Source: a virus. Taken from it: a DNA stretch of 56,029 nucleotides. The notes below the pieces were generated by a model. That model had not been told where the DNA came from. It ran no database searches and saw only the letters and a list, made by a program, of their open reading frames with translations. Location: positions 1-56,029 of IMG/VR virus record IMGVR_UViG_3300021559_000001; one strand, given 5' to 3'. The stretch's first letter is position 1, and each line of letters opens with the position of its first letter. This document shows, in pieces, positions 13,603 to 21,498 of the stretch. The position numbers were made by a program, and so were the translations under genes.

Positions 13603-14259
13603 TTAGCTCGCGTCGTAACCTGTGAAAGCTACGCTGGCGAAGGCGGCAGCAGCGGGAGCCGCAACGGTTTCCATGGTCATCGCGGTAGCCGCTGAGCCGG
13701 CGATATTCAAGCCGCTCAGGAAGAAAGACCAGGTCGTGTTGACAGGCAATGAAACCTGAAGCGCCCAGAGAACCGTACCGGCGCCGGTTGCTCCATCGCG
13801 GAGGTTGAACACCAGCGCCGCTGTCTGCGCCGTGCCGACTGTCGAGATAGCGCCCGCGACGGAGGTGCAATAGTGCTTGACGCCAGCCGCGCCGGCCGCC
13901 TTCGATACCGTCGCCTGGGTAGCCGCGGCTGGAAGGTTGTTGAGGGACCAGTCGGCAGGACGTGTCGCCATCAATGCGCCATTCGCGGCCGTTGCGCCCA
14001 CCGCCAGATTCGCCGCGGATGCGGTCTTCAGCGTGACTGCGTTAGTTCCATCCTGACCGCCGATCAGAACCGGGTTTCCGGTAACAGCCGCGCCGGAGGC
14101 CGCTCCACCGCCGACCGTTGCGGCGCCCGCGGCCGAAATCGCTAGCCCTTGGGTCGGGGTGGTCGCGTCGACCAGAATTGCTTGTTGGAAGTCTTTACCG
14201 CCACTGGTGAGAGTGGCGATGGTTGTGCCCGTTGAATTGGGGGGTAGAATTACCGCCAT
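13603..14259 (-). CDS. Ala/Gly/Thr-rich structural protein
   Basis: A 218 aa protein; GAGGAG lies 8 bases before the ATG at 14259 (MAVILPPNSTGTTIATLTSG). Low complexity with short beta-type repeats (AISAAGAATVGGGAASGAAV), then a beta-rich second half (WALQVSLPVNTTWSFFLSGL). Such sequences are common in phage head-decoration and base-plate proteins. No signal peptide. It starts a transcript section after the terminator-like hairpin 14317-14374. Confidence 0.75.
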   Translation of the reverse strand: MAVILPPNSTGTTIATLTSGGKDFQQAILVDATTPTQGLAISAAGAATVGGGAASGAAVTGNPVLIGGQDGTNAVTLKTASAANLAVGATAANGALMATRPADWSLNNLPAAATQATVSKAAGAAGVKHYCTSVAGAISTVGTAQTAALVFNLRDGATGAGTVLWALQVSLPVNTTWSFFLSGLNIAGSAATAMTMETVAAPAAAAFASVAFTGYDAS

Positions 14260-14316
14260 CGTTTTTTCTCCTCTGCGCCGTAGCGCCTTTTCAAAAAATC
14301 GTTCCCTGAAAAGCAA

Positions 14317-14374
14317 AAGGGGCTGCCCGATCCGATCCCGTGTTTGGCGAGTGATCGAATCCGAGCAACCCCTT
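14317..14374 (-). terminator. Long hairpin with T-rich tail, terminator or attenuator
   Basis: On the minus strand AAGGGGTTGCTCGGATTCG pairs with the complementary arm ending GCAGCCCCTT, a stem of about 20 bp with few mismatches and a 15-base loop, followed by TTTGCTTTTC. It lies after the stop of 14456-14647 and 58 bases before the start of 13603-14259, so it probably tunes the step between the membrane-protein genes and the highly expressed structural genes. Confidence 0.65.
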
Positions 14375-14455
14375 CATGAAGGTTGCTTTCCAGGTGCTAC
14401 TTCCGCTTCCCCCGTCGAGGTCGCGAAATCTTTCCTAATCTCGTTGCGCCGAAAC

Positions 14456-14647
14456 TCAGACGCTCAGATATTTTGCTCTCACTTCGTTAGCCGCTCGTTC
14501 GGCTTCCGTTTCTACGCAGGCCTTATACATCCACGCTGACATCGCGACGACATCTTCGATCCCCGTACCATTGATGGCAGTGTGAGCCCGGCGCAGCGTG
14601 CCTGCCTTCGCGTCGATGACAATTGGCCATAAGCAAAAGACTTTCAT
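14456..14647 (-). CDS. Small soluble protein, 63 aa
   Basis: Begins MKVFCLWPIVIDAKAGTLRR two bases after the stop of 14649-16169. The C-terminal half is a charged helix (ACVETEAERAANEVRAKY). No motif recognised. It is the last gene before the terminator-like hairpin. Confidence 0.65.
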   Translation of the reverse strand: MKVFCLWPIVIDAKAGTLRRAHTAINGTGIEDVVAMSAWMYKACVETEAERAANEVRAKYLSV

Positions 14648-14648
14648 A

Positions 14649-16169
14649 TCAGTTCACAATCCCTCTGGAAGTCCCCTCTACCAGGTCTTCCATGTCCACT
14701 TTGTACTGTCCTCCGGCGATCTTGAGGCGCTTGTTCAGCGTGTCGTAGAGGATGGTGCTCTTTGCAATTCTCGGGTCTACTTTGCCTTCGAGACCTTCGC
14801 CGGACAGGTGAAAATATTCCGTTGGCGCGAACTTGTGAAACTTCTTGCCGGTCGAATAGGCGTATTTCTTGAGCTCGCCCAGCACCATCAAATCTTTGAA
14901 CCATTCCGGCCCTGCCATGCCCAGCGCTTTCAGGTCGATCTCTTGGTCTCCCCCGCGTAAATAAAACTGGTTCCCGGTTTTGGTGTACATCAGCCAGACT
15001 GTATCTTTTGCATTTCTCGAGAATCGCAGCGTGATTCGTCCCTTGGGACCTTTGATGACCATGTAGCAGAGCTTTCCCAGTGCTGCTAATTTGTCCCGTT
15101 CGGATATCTCTTCATCGATGATGATTTCTTCCTGGACGGGTCTACCGTGGAAGACTTCTGATACTTCACGTGCTTCACGTTCTTCTGGGTCGAGGTCTGG
15201 GTTTCGTGATGAACCTCGGCTCACTTGTCCGCGAGGGTTACGCGCTGTCGTGCCCCCGGTGGAATCGAATCGCACTACCTGCCCGGTCTTTCGGTCTCCA
15301 TAGTTGCCGCCATATCCACCGAGCGGGACTAAGCCGGCGTAAGTTTCTTTGGGCCATCGCTGCCCTTCCCATTCCCACACGATCTTTTTTCGGCCACCGC
15401 CTATTTCTGCACGTTTCACGATACCTTTGCCAACTACTCGCCGCGGCTGATCAGGATTCGGAGCTGCTGCGCCCATCTGCCCGCTATACCCTGCTTGGTA
15501 CGCTTGCTCAAAACTTTCCCATGACGCCGAAGCGCCGAAGTTTGCGGCAAAGCTTGCATGGAGTTCGTCGAGAGTCTTGCGTAGGTTCGCGGCCTGCCGA
15601 TCGGCTTGCCCTAGGTTGTAGCCGAGGTGATATTCGGTCGAAAACTCCATCGCTGGATTCCGATCTTTCGCAAATGCCCGTTTGATGGAATAGCCTTTCA
15701 ATCCCGCTGACCGCGCGTAAGTTTCCGCCGCTGCTTTAGATCGAAAGTGGGCCATCTGCCGAGTGGTGAATCCGGCGCCCTGATAAATACCGTATCCCCA
15801 GGAGGAGGGGTTGCCGACTTTGGCGAGCGCCGCACGCTTGTGCTCCTCTTGCGCCTGAATCTCCCGCTCCATTCGTTCTTTCATGGCTTCAAAGGCCGCT
15901 TCGCTGGTGCCGCCCCTGCCCGCGCCTTTCGTCGATGCTTTAGCGATCTTGGATTCCGCCGCCGCGATCTTCCGATCCGCCGCCGCGATCTTGGCCGCCG
16001 CTACCCGTTCCGCCGCTTCGAGTTTCTTGATAGAGAGACGTTCCCGGCGATCCGAGAAGGCCTGCCGCTTCAGTTCCTTTCGTTCCCCGGCCACGTCACG
16101 GTGATAGGTGACCTTAGATCGGAACACATCGCCGAATCGATTACGTCTGCGAGTCGCTGAAGCGGGCAT
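14649..16169 (-). CDS. Large basic coiled-coil virion-module protein
   Basis: A 506 aa protein starting MPASATRRRNRFGDVF in a TGATG overlap with the upstream gene. Residues 1-55 are basic; 45-125 form a coiled coil rich in Ala/Lys/Glu; residues about 145-175 hold FRSKAAAETYARSAGLKGYS, a motif shared with the small basic protein 24090-24347. The C-terminal third is a mixed alpha/beta region (LCYMVIKGPKGRITLRFSRN). No Walker motif, signal or membrane segment. It may be an internal scaffold or DNA-organising protein. Confidence 0.75.
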   Translation of the reverse strand: MPASATRRRNRFGDVFRSKVTYHRDVAGERKELKRQAFSDRRERLSIKKLEAAERVAAAKIAAADRKIAAAESKIAKASTKGAGRGGTSEAAFEAMKERMEREIQAQEEHKRAALAKVGNPSSWGYGIYQGAGFTTRQMAHFRSKAAAETYARSAGLKGYSIKRAFAKDRNPAMEFSTEYHLGYNLGQADRQAANLRKTLDELHASFAANFGASASWESFEQAYQAGYSGQMGAAAPNPDQPRRVVGKGIVKRAEIGGGRKKIVWEWEGQRWPKETYAGLVPLGGYGGNYGDRKTGQVVRFDSTGGTTARNPRGQVSRGSSRNPDLDPEEREAREVSEVFHGRPVQEEIIIDEEISERDKLAALGKLCYMVIKGPKGRITLRFSRNAKDTVWLMYTKTGNQFYLRGGDQEIDLKALGMAGPEWFKDLMVLGELKKYAYSTGKKFHKFAPTEYFHLSGEGLEGKVDPRIAKSTILYDTLNKRLKIAGGQYKVDMEDLVEGTSRGIVN

Positions 16170-16480
16170 CAGAAGAACCCTCCCCCGCGCCGAGATGATC
16201 CGCCCCGCTCAATGCGCCGCCGCTCACCTCTATACCGCTCTTCGGCATCTTCGAGCGCCGCCTTGCGCTTTCGGCTCTTCTTGATTGGCCGCGCTACTTT
16301 CCGATACGCTTTCTTCGTCCCGCTGAACAGCGAAGAGAGAACCCAGAGGCCAAGCGCCCCGGCGCCGATCATCATCCACGGGGAGCCGGAGGTGAGACTG
16401 GACAGGTCGATCCCGGTCGCGGATGTGTCTAGCCCCGTAACCGGATCGATTGCGCCCATGCCTCTGAGATTCACTTGCAT
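16169..16480 (-). CDS. LRGMG membrane protein
   Basis: A 103 aa protein starting MQVNLRGMGAIDPVTG. One membrane segment (WMMIGAGALGLWVLSSLF, about residues 36-55) is followed by a strongly basic tail ending RRGGGFF. The start motif (M-x-V-x-L-R-G-M-G) is shared with 18332-18949 and 19179-19742. Predicted as a single-span protein with the basic side facing the genome or cytoplasm. Confidence 0.75.
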   Translation of the reverse strand: MQVNLRGMGAIDPVTGLDTSATGIDLSSLTSGSPWMMIGAGALGLWVLSSLFSGTKKAYRKVARPIKKSRKRKAALEDAEERYRGERRRIERGGSSRRGGGFF

Positions 16481-16484
16481 CGCT

Positions 16485-16838
16485 TTAACTCAGATCGCTT
16501 GAATTGAGGTAATAGAAAACGTACGTCCAGTTGCCGCCGTAGCGTTTCGCCTTGTCCAGAATCAGGCCTACGTTGATACCCGCGCGTCCATTGAAGAAAC
16601 GAAAGTGAAGAAAGAATTCGCCGGTCGCCGGGTCGCTGGGTTCTGGGAACCCTCCCGGCCCGCCGTCCCATGTAGGAACGTAAATGCCCGATGTCTCCGG
16701 GTTAGTCGTTACCGGCATCACTCCTCCGCCCATCCAGAGGCCTGAGGATTCGCGAAAAGCTTCGATCTGGGCTGATAGTGCTTTGGCCTGATCCCAGGTG
16801 GCGAGTTGCGCCGGGTTGAATGTCCAGGTTGTGCTCAT
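16485..16838 (-). CDS. Virion-module protein, 117 aa
   Basis: Starts MSTTWTFNPAQLATWDQ with AAGGAG 7 bases upstream. Helical first 35 residues, then Pro/Gly turns and aromatic strands (GEFFLHFRFFNGRAGINVGL, WTYVFYYLN). Soluble; family not recognised. The ATG lies 4 bases into the end of 16835-17371. Confidence 0.72.
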   Translation of the reverse strand: MSTTWTFNPAQLATWDQAKALSAQIEAFRESSGLWMGGGVMPVTTNPETSGIYVPTWDGGPGGFPEPSDPATGEFFLHFRFFNGRAGINVGLILDKAKRYGGNWTYVFYYLNSSDLS

Positions 16839-17371
16839 CTTTTGACTCCTTTCAATTTGTCAACATTCTGGAGGGCACGGCTTCGAATATTCGCGAGCGC
16901 GATCCTATCCGATGCGCTGACCTTGAAAGACGGCGCCTTTGCCGCTTTTGCCCCAGAAGAAGCTGTCACTGGCGGTGTGGTGGCATTCGCCAGGAAGTTG
17001 AGAACCGCCTGCGCTACGGCGTCGACTACTGAGACGATTTCCTGTGGAGTACCCGCGGGTACACATTTGCACCCATTTGCCACAGCGGCAAAAGCCTTAG
17101 CAATTTCCGCCGCTTTCTGGGCGCTCGTCCCTGTACCTGCGAGAATGGTCGCCGCTTGCGCTGTTGCAATGTTCACCTCCTGCAAATAAGAGACAATGGC
17201 CGCTGACGTCGCCGGGTTCAAGCCGGTTGCGGCGCCGATCACGGGTACGGCGATTTCAGCCGCGCTGACTACGTTCTCCAAGACCGAGATAAGGGTTGAA
17301 GTCGAGGGACAGCCCACGAGCAATACCAGAATCAGGCATAGAATCGGAACGGTGCTGATGAGGTTTTTCAT
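16835..17371 (-). CDS. Lipoprotein
   Basis: A 178 aa protein starting MKNLISTVPILCLILVLLVGC: a hydrophobic signal with lipobox LLVGC, so lipid-anchored after signal peptidase II cleavage at Cys21. The mature part is Ala/Val-rich and helical with a CKC pair near residue 95 and a basic end (NVDKLKGVKR). A lipoprotein inside a membrane-protein cluster may act in lysis (spanin-like), in membrane assembly or in superinfection control; the sequence does not decide. Confidence 0.75.
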   Translation of the reverse strand: MKNLISTVPILCLILVLLVGCPSTSTLISVLENVVSAAEIAVPVIGAATGLNPATSAAIVSYLQEVNIATAQAATILAGTGTSAQKAAEIAKAFAAVANGCKCVPAGTPQEIVSVVDAVAQAVLNFLANATTPPVTASSGAKAAKAPSFKVSASDRIALANIRSRALQNVDKLKGVKR

Positions 17372-17376
17372 TTTGT

Positions 17377-17586
17377 TTATGGCCTTCGCGGCACGGTTGC
17401 CGGAAACAGACTCGCTCCACCGCCGAATAATTGAACCAGCACGGTGAGCAGCCAGATACAAACAGCCACAATGACAATCACCCGGATAATGCGGGCAATG
17501 GTGGCGTCCATCGGGATTTGCTCGATAACCCAGAGCACCAGGCCGACGATAGCTAAAGCTACGATGACTTGAATAATCCAGGGCAT
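17377..17586 (-). CDS. Two-span membrane protein, Thivi_2564-like
   Basis: A 69 aa protein: membrane segments IIQVIVALAIVGLVLWVI and IIRVIVIVAVCIWLLTVLVQ separated by EQIPMDATIA. This IPMD-centred layout matches a widespread family of small phage and bacterial inner-membrane proteins (Thivi_2564 type). A holin-like role is possible because the lysozyme-like enzyme also belongs to this module. AGGAG precedes the ATG. Confidence 0.75.
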   Translation of the reverse strand: MPWIIQVIVALAIVGLVLWVIEQIPMDATIARIIRVIVIVAVCIWLLTVLVQLFGGGASLFPATVPRRP

Positions 17587-18159
17587 CTAGCGTCTCCTTC
17601 CTCTTTTCCCGCCCATCATCATGACTCCGAGAGTCAACACGATGGCCCCGGCGAGGTAGACCGTTGGGAACCCTGTGATGTAGGCGTCGCCTTGTAGGAA
17701 GGTGGGCAAACTCGCTTGCGGAATGATCGTGTCGCTGGTGAGTGTTCCCATCCCGCCGCATCCTCCGCATCCTCCGCCGCATCCGCAGCCGCCCAATCCA
17801 ACGAAGCTTGGAGCCCGCACATGCACGCCGATAAGCGCCTCGTCGAGTCTCCAGGCGGAATTGTCCTCTCGTAACCTTCCGGGATCCGCGGCTGTGTACT
17901 GATCGTTCCCGTACCAGAATGGCCGATCAATTCCAGCGAGCGCCGCGTTCTGAATCGCTTTCTGTGTTGTGACCGGGTTGATTTGAGATTGGTAGATGGG
18001 TGGGGCTGCTACCAGGGAGTTCGGAGAGGTCCCTTGTCTGATTGGGATTTGGGGAAGCGGAAAGCCTGCCGGTACGAAGTCTCCCATGCCTAGATCTCCA
18101 TGAATCAGGGGATTGAAGGGTAGGGGAAATTGGGCAGGTACGAATTCTTGTAAGCTCAT
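17587..18159 (-). CDS. GMGDF tail-anchored virion protein with Gly-Cys cluster
   Basis: A 190 aa protein. Residues 1-40 repeat the sequence type GMGDFVPAGFPLPQIPIR, shared with 10444-11433. Residues about 123-137 are GCGCGGGCGGCGG, a dense Cys/Gly cluster that could bind metal or form disulfides. One C-terminal membrane segment (VYLAGAIVLTLGVMMMGG) ends in KRGRRR. The ATG overlaps the stop of 18156-18323. Confidence 0.78.
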   Translation of the reverse strand: MSLQEFVPAQFPLPFNPLIHGDLGMGDFVPAGFPLPQIPIRQGTSPNSLVAAPPIYQSQINPVTTQKAIQNAALAGIDRPFWYGNDQYTAADPGRLREDNSAWRLDEALIGVHVRAPSFVGLGGCGCGGGCGGCGGMGTLTSDTIIPQASLPTFLQGDAYITGFPTVYLAGAIVLTLGVMMMGGKRGRRR

Positions 18160-18323
18160 AAAGTTGCCTCTGTGATGAACCGCCGTTGCTCTGTCGGCGA
18201 CGAGTCAAAATTGCCAGTGCGCGGCGATAGCGTGCGCCGGTAGGATTGCCAGGCTTGGTACTCGATGCGGATCTGGGTCGCTGCGTAAATCACCGCGCTA
18301 CAGAAGTTGAAGAAGGGTTCCAT
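18156..18323 (-). CDS. Micro-protein with repeat-encoded tail
   Basis: A 55 aa protein starting MEPFFNFCSAVIYAATQIR; the stop overlaps the next start (ATGA). The last 25 residues (RTGNFDSSPTEQRRFITEAT) are read from repeat arm L at 18170-18225, so the repeat has become a coding tail here while staying in the operon. The N-terminal helix is amphipathic. Function unknown. Confidence 0.6.
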   Translation of the reverse strand: MEPFFNFCSAVIYAATQIRIEYQAWQSYRRTLSPRTGNFDSSPTEQRRFITEATL

Positions 18324-18331
18324 GCCGGTTC

Positions 18332-18949
18332 TCATCGGAGTTTAACCGCCATAAATAGGAAGAAACCGACTGCCGCGATAAGCAGCAGCGTTGAGCCTTT
18401 GGTGAAGTCCAGCACGCAAGTGGTGCAATCGGTGCTCGGGCTCATGAATGAACCAAACACTCCCGCTGCGCAGCTAGCCGCCTGAATGGCGCATAGATCG
18501 CTCGATGCCTGTTTCATGCCCGCCCTGATTGCGGCGTTCTGGAGTGATTGCTGCTGGAGCGCCTGACAGGTCAACAGATCGTTTGCGTCTTGAGCGGTAA
18601 CAACGGGCCGTCCGTCACACGGGCATGGAGAAACCGACGCTGGGCAGGCGAACACGGGAACATTCGCAAATCCCGCCGCATCAATCGGCGGAGGTGGAGG
18701 CGCGACTATAGGGATACTTCCCGCCGCTTGATCCAATGCCGCGAGGTCCTGAGCCACTTTTGAACAATACGAACTGCCCGGAGGTCCAAACATCGCGGCA
18801 TTGGCATCCCCGAAATCTTTGCAGGCCTGCGAGGCGAACGTCGTACCGAACCAATTTCCTTGGCAGCATATTTGAAAGAAGTTGGCAGGCGTGATGTTGC
18901 CGCCCGTATCGACATAGGTTGCCCCCATTCCGCGCAGCGCTACGTTCAT
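18332..18949 (-). CDS. LRGMG tail-anchored virion protein, Cys-rich
   Basis: A 205 aa protein starting MNVALRGMGATYVDTGG. Many cysteines (FQICCQG, PCPCDG, CTTC) suggest disulfides, hence a location outside the cytoplasm or inside a particle after lysis. A C-terminal membrane segment (STLLLIAAVGFFLFMAV) ends KLR. The start overlaps 18946-19182 (ATGA). Confidence 0.78.
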   Translation of the reverse strand: MNVALRGMGATYVDTGGNITPANFFQICCQGNWFGTTFASQACKDFGDANAAMFGPPGSSYCSKVAQDLAALDQAAGSIPIVAPPPPPIDAAGFANVPVFACPASVSPCPCDGRPVVTAQDANDLLTCQALQQQSLQNAAIRAGMKQASSDLCAIQAASCAAGVFGSFMSPSTDCTTCVLDFTKGSTLLLIAAVGFFLFMAVKLR

Positions 18950-19182
18950 TTCTGCAACCTCTCCACCGCCCGTACAATTCGCGTGCCGACTTTTCCCACG
19001 GGAGTATGCGGTCCCAAGTTCTCTTCAAAGCACGCCTGTATTTCTTCCTCGAGAACCGAGCAGCCTAATTTCATGATCGGGTTGCCGTGTACGTCCAGAA
19101 GCTTTTGAAATACTCCATGAGCGAGCTGATCGAGCCGCCCTTGGGGACTGGGATGAGAGGCAGTCAACTTCTGATTCTTCAT
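18946..19182 (-). CDS. Small helical protein, 78 aa
   Basis: Starts MKNQKLTASHPSPQGRLDQL at 19182 in an ATGA overlap with the upstream gene. Soluble and helical (LDQLAHGVFQKLLDVHGNPI, LEEEIQACFEENLG), without a membrane segment, unlike its neighbours. A chaperone or assembly factor for them is possible; no family recognised. Confidence 0.7.
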   Translation of the reverse strand: MKNQKLTASHPSPQGRLDQLAHGVFQKLLDVHGNPIMKLGCSVLEEEIQACFEENLGPHTPVGKVGTRIVRAVERLQK

Positions 19183-19742
19183 CGCTTGCTCCCCATCATC
19201 ACCAATCCAATAATGACCACCACAGCAACACCCAGCATCGTGTTGCTCACGCCTGGAATGATCGAGGGACTCGGCACGCATGGCCCCGTGGAATATTTGT
19301 AGCCACTGGGACACGCGGTAGCCGTCGTCCTTTGAACCGTTCCCGCCGTCAAACCGGATGCAATTTGCGCCGCCGTCAATGCCAGCGATGCCAGGGTGGA
19401 AGCTTGTGATACCCCTGTCGCACTCACGGGAACATTCTGTAAGAGCCAGGCTGATGCCGAGGTCTGCTGCGCCGCCAGTTGTGCCGGAGTCAATACAGCG
19501 CCAGGCGTTACGGCCCCGGAGGTAATTGTAAAGAGCGTACTCGGATCGACGCCGGCCGCTATGGCCCCAGATGGATCGTATCCATACGCATCTGCCGGTT
19601 GGACGCCTTGAGCAATCAACTGACTATAGAGCGACGCCCCTGGATCGGAACTGGGAGCCGCAAGGGGAGCAATGTCCGTGAAGCCTGCGGGGTCCAGACC
19701 GTTCCCCATCCCGTATTGCGGAGCTCGTAGTTGGACGTTCAC
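19179..19742 (-). CDS. GMG tail-anchored virion protein
   Basis: A 187 aa protein. I chose GTG at 19742 (MNVQLRAPQYGMGNGLDPAG) because it aligns with the starts of 18332-18949 and 16169-16480, has AAGGTGG 5 bases upstream, and overlaps the previous stop as GTGA. Ala/Thr-rich middle, then a C-terminal membrane segment (TMLGVAVVVIIGLVMMG) ending SKR. Confidence 0.78.
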   Translation of the reverse strand: MNVQLRAPQYGMGNGLDPAGFTDIAPLAAPSSDPGASLYSQLIAQGVQPADAYGYDPSGAIAAGVDPSTLFTITSGAVTPGAVLTPAQLAAQQTSASAWLLQNVPVSATGVSQASTLASLALTAAQIASGLTAGTVQRTTATACPSGYKYSTGPCVPSPSIIPGVSNTMLGVAVVVIIGLVMMGSKR

Positions 19743-20209
19743 ATCAGCCACCTTGAAGCGGGGAGGGACCATCCGTACACTTCATGCGTTGGAATGGGCC
19801 GATACGCGCCTAATCCCGCTCCGCTCGCCAGATTCCACCATTCTTGAAACGTCAACTGTTCAAAGCGATTCGCGGGAGTCAGATAGGTTCCTGGATCGGG
19901 CGCCGCGATTCCTCTCACTCCCTGGTAATACGCTCCCCATTGGTCCGCCGTCCCAATGGTGAAGTTGTCTTTATTGGCTGCCGCAAGAACCATTTGCTCC
20001 GTCGTGAGCGGATTGGTTGGGGGCTGAATCGTGATGCCGGTCGGTACTTGCGTCGAGGGAAGCGTGCTCGCGGGTTGCGTCGGGAGCGGAGGCGCCGTTG
20101 CGGTTCCTCCGAACAAAGCGGATATTCCACCCTTGGACTGGATGTATTGGTAGATCAGATAGGCGCCGATGGCGATCAGTCCATATTTGAGGAGGTCTTT
20201 TTGTTCCAT
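19739..20209 (-). CDS. N-anchored virion-module membrane protein
   Basis: A 156 aa protein starting MEQKDLLKYGLIAIGAYLIY: one N-terminal membrane segment, a Pro/Thr-rich stalk (residues 38-70), then a domain with TADQWGAYYQGVRG and FEQLTFQEWWNLASGAGLGA. The same domain pattern (STDEWCYFY, ITIDQWYQLM, SGLGMF) ends the protein 20663-21487. AAGGAGG lies 6 bases before the ATG. Confidence 0.78.
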   Translation of the reverse strand: MEQKDLLKYGLIAIGAYLIYQYIQSKGGISALFGGTATAPPLPTQPASTLPSTQVPTGITIQPPTNPLTTEQMVLAAANKDNFTIGTADQWGAYYQGVRGIAAPDPGTYLTPANRFEQLTFQEWWNLASGAGLGAYRPIPTHEVYGWSLPASRWLM

Positions 20210-20436
20210 CAGAAGCCTCCTTGGGGTTGAATCCGTGCTCTCTGCGCTATGATTGCTGTTGCGAGCGCGATCCTAGGCACATTGGCCGCGCACTGGCAAG
20301 CATAGAGCCGCAACGTACAGATGAGCCCAAACAAAAAGACTAAACTCAGCGCTAGAACGGCAAGTTTTGCAAACGTGCTCCATCCTCGAAACCGGAAGGC
20401 TTGCATCATGGCGCGATAAAGAAAATCCGGCTTCAT
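20209..20436 (-). CDS. Small membrane protein built partly from repeats
   Basis: A 75 aa protein starting MKPDFLYRAMMQAFRFRGW, overlapping the previous stop as ATGA. A membrane segment (FAKLAVLALSLVFLFGLIC) runs into arm R read backwards (LFGLICTLRLYACQCAA), then arm L read backwards (RIALATAIIAQRARIQPQG). The gene thus contains a whole inverted pair (20221-20337) in frame, and its stop overlaps the next start as TGATG. Confidence 0.6.
   Translation of the reverse strand: MKPDFLYRAMMQAFRFRGWSTFAKLAVLALSLVFLFGLICTLRLYACQCAANVPRIALATAIIAQRARIQPQGGF
20221..20337. repeat. Inverted-repeat pair 8, inside a coding region
   Basis: Arm L 20221-20273 (TTGAATCCGTGCTCTCTGCG, TATGAT box) and arm R 20285-20337 (CCGCGCACTGGCAAGC to GAGCCCAAACAAAAAG). 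With no cargo between them the two arms can be compared directly: L contains TGCGCTATGATTGC and the reverse complement of R contains TGCGGCTCTATGCTTGC. Confidence 0.7.
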
Positions 20437-20666
20437 AATGGTTTGGTCTCGACGGTCGTAACAATTTTGGCTTTCGGTAGCGCTGCGGCGATCCGCTCTT
20501 TAATTACTGGCTCCTCGTCGCTGAATCGGTTGATATCGCCTAAGTCGATTTGCGCCTCACCGACATGGTTGATGAGCAGCACGCTGGGATTCTCGGTTCC
20601 TTGCCCGTACTGGACGATCAAGTCCGCTCTCGCCGCTCCGCTCGATAGGCTGATGATGGCGCTCAT
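20433..20666 (-). CDS. Small protein, 77 aa
   Basis: Starts MSAIISLSSGAARADLIVQY at 20666 in an ATGA overlap with 20663-21487. Beta strands first (LIVQYGQGTENPSVLLINHV), then a charged helix (EPVIKERIAAALPKAKIVTT). The start could act as a weak secretion signal but lacks a clear hydrophobic core. Unknown. Confidence 0.68.
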   Translation of the reverse strand: MSAIISLSSGAARADLIVQYGQGTENPSVLLINHVGEAQIDLGDINRFSDEEPVIKERIAAALPKAKIVTTVETKPL

Positions 20667-21487
20667 AGCAACCACGGGCTCCCGATCCCGCCTCCTACAA
20701 ATGCCGGAACGAACATGCCGAGTCCTGAAAGGCTGAAGCCCGCCACCTGGTTTTGCATGAGCTGATACCACTGGTCAATGGTGATGGGTGTGGTTCGATC
20801 CCCTATGGTGCCATCCGTCAAATTTGCGCCCACGGCGTTATAGCCGGTTGGGTCGATGTTGCCTGGGTCGACGGGGCAGGCGTTGCCGGAAATCTGCGTG
20901 TAAAAGTAGCACCATTCGTCGGTGCTGAACAATGCGCCACTGGCCAGCGCTGCCATTTTCTGCAACGTGGTTTGAATTGGTGGAGCGGGTACGCAAGCGC
21001 CCGCGCCATTGTCCACTAGGCCGCCAGTGCAAACGAGAGGTTGGTTCTGAGGAGCGGGTTGCACAACTGTCCATCCGCATTTCCCATCCGCTTGCTGGCT
21101 TATGCCGTTCAGTACCGCGACGGTTCCGGCCGCTGGACATCCTTGCGGTCCTCCTCCCAAAATCTTTGCCGCTGCCGCATCCGCTGCTGCCTTTGCGGCT
21201 GCGGCCGTCGCTGCTGCGGCTGCCGCTTGATCCGCCACGGCTTTTGCCGCCGCTGCGTCGGCTGCTGCTTTCTGCGCCGCCGCCTGGGCGGCCGCGTCGC
21301 CTGTATTCTTTTGAGCCGCTGCCGCTAAGACCGCTGCTTTATCGGCTGCCGCTTTCGCCGCTGCCGCCGCTGCTGCCGGATCGACCACCGCTGCCGCCAC
21401 GGTCACATTGAACGGCCACAGCTTTTCTATGTAGGCGTAGGCGAGGTATCCCCCGACGCCGATCAGGAGAATGGTCGTGGTGTCCAT
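20663..21487 (-). CDS. N-anchored protein with long Ala-rich helical stalk
   Basis: A 274 aa protein starting MDTTTILLIGVGGYLAYAYI: an N-terminal membrane segment, then residues about 33-115 almost wholly Ala with spaced Lys/Asp/Gln, predicted as one long helix or coiled coil. A cysteine-containing domain and the STDEWCYFY/ITIDQWYQLM region follow, shared with 19739-20209. It ends SGLGMFVPAFVGGGIGSPWL. A rod standing on a membrane, capped by a domain, is a typical spike or membrane-wall spacer design. Confidence 0.78.
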   Translation of the reverse strand: MDTTTILLIGVGGYLAYAYIEKLWPFNVTVAAAVVDPAAAAAAAKAAADKAAVLAAAAQKNTGDAAAQAAAQKAAADAAAAKAVADQAAAAAATAAAAKAAADAAAAKILGGGPQGCPAAGTVAVLNGISQQADGKCGWTVVQPAPQNQPLVCTGGLVDNGAGACVPAPPIQTTLQKMAALASGALFSTDEWCYFYTQISGNACPVDPGNIDPTGYNAVGANLTDGTIGDRTTPITIDQWYQLMQNQVAGFSLSGLGMFVPAFVGGGIGSPWLL

Positions 21488-21498
21488 CTGCTGGGGCA

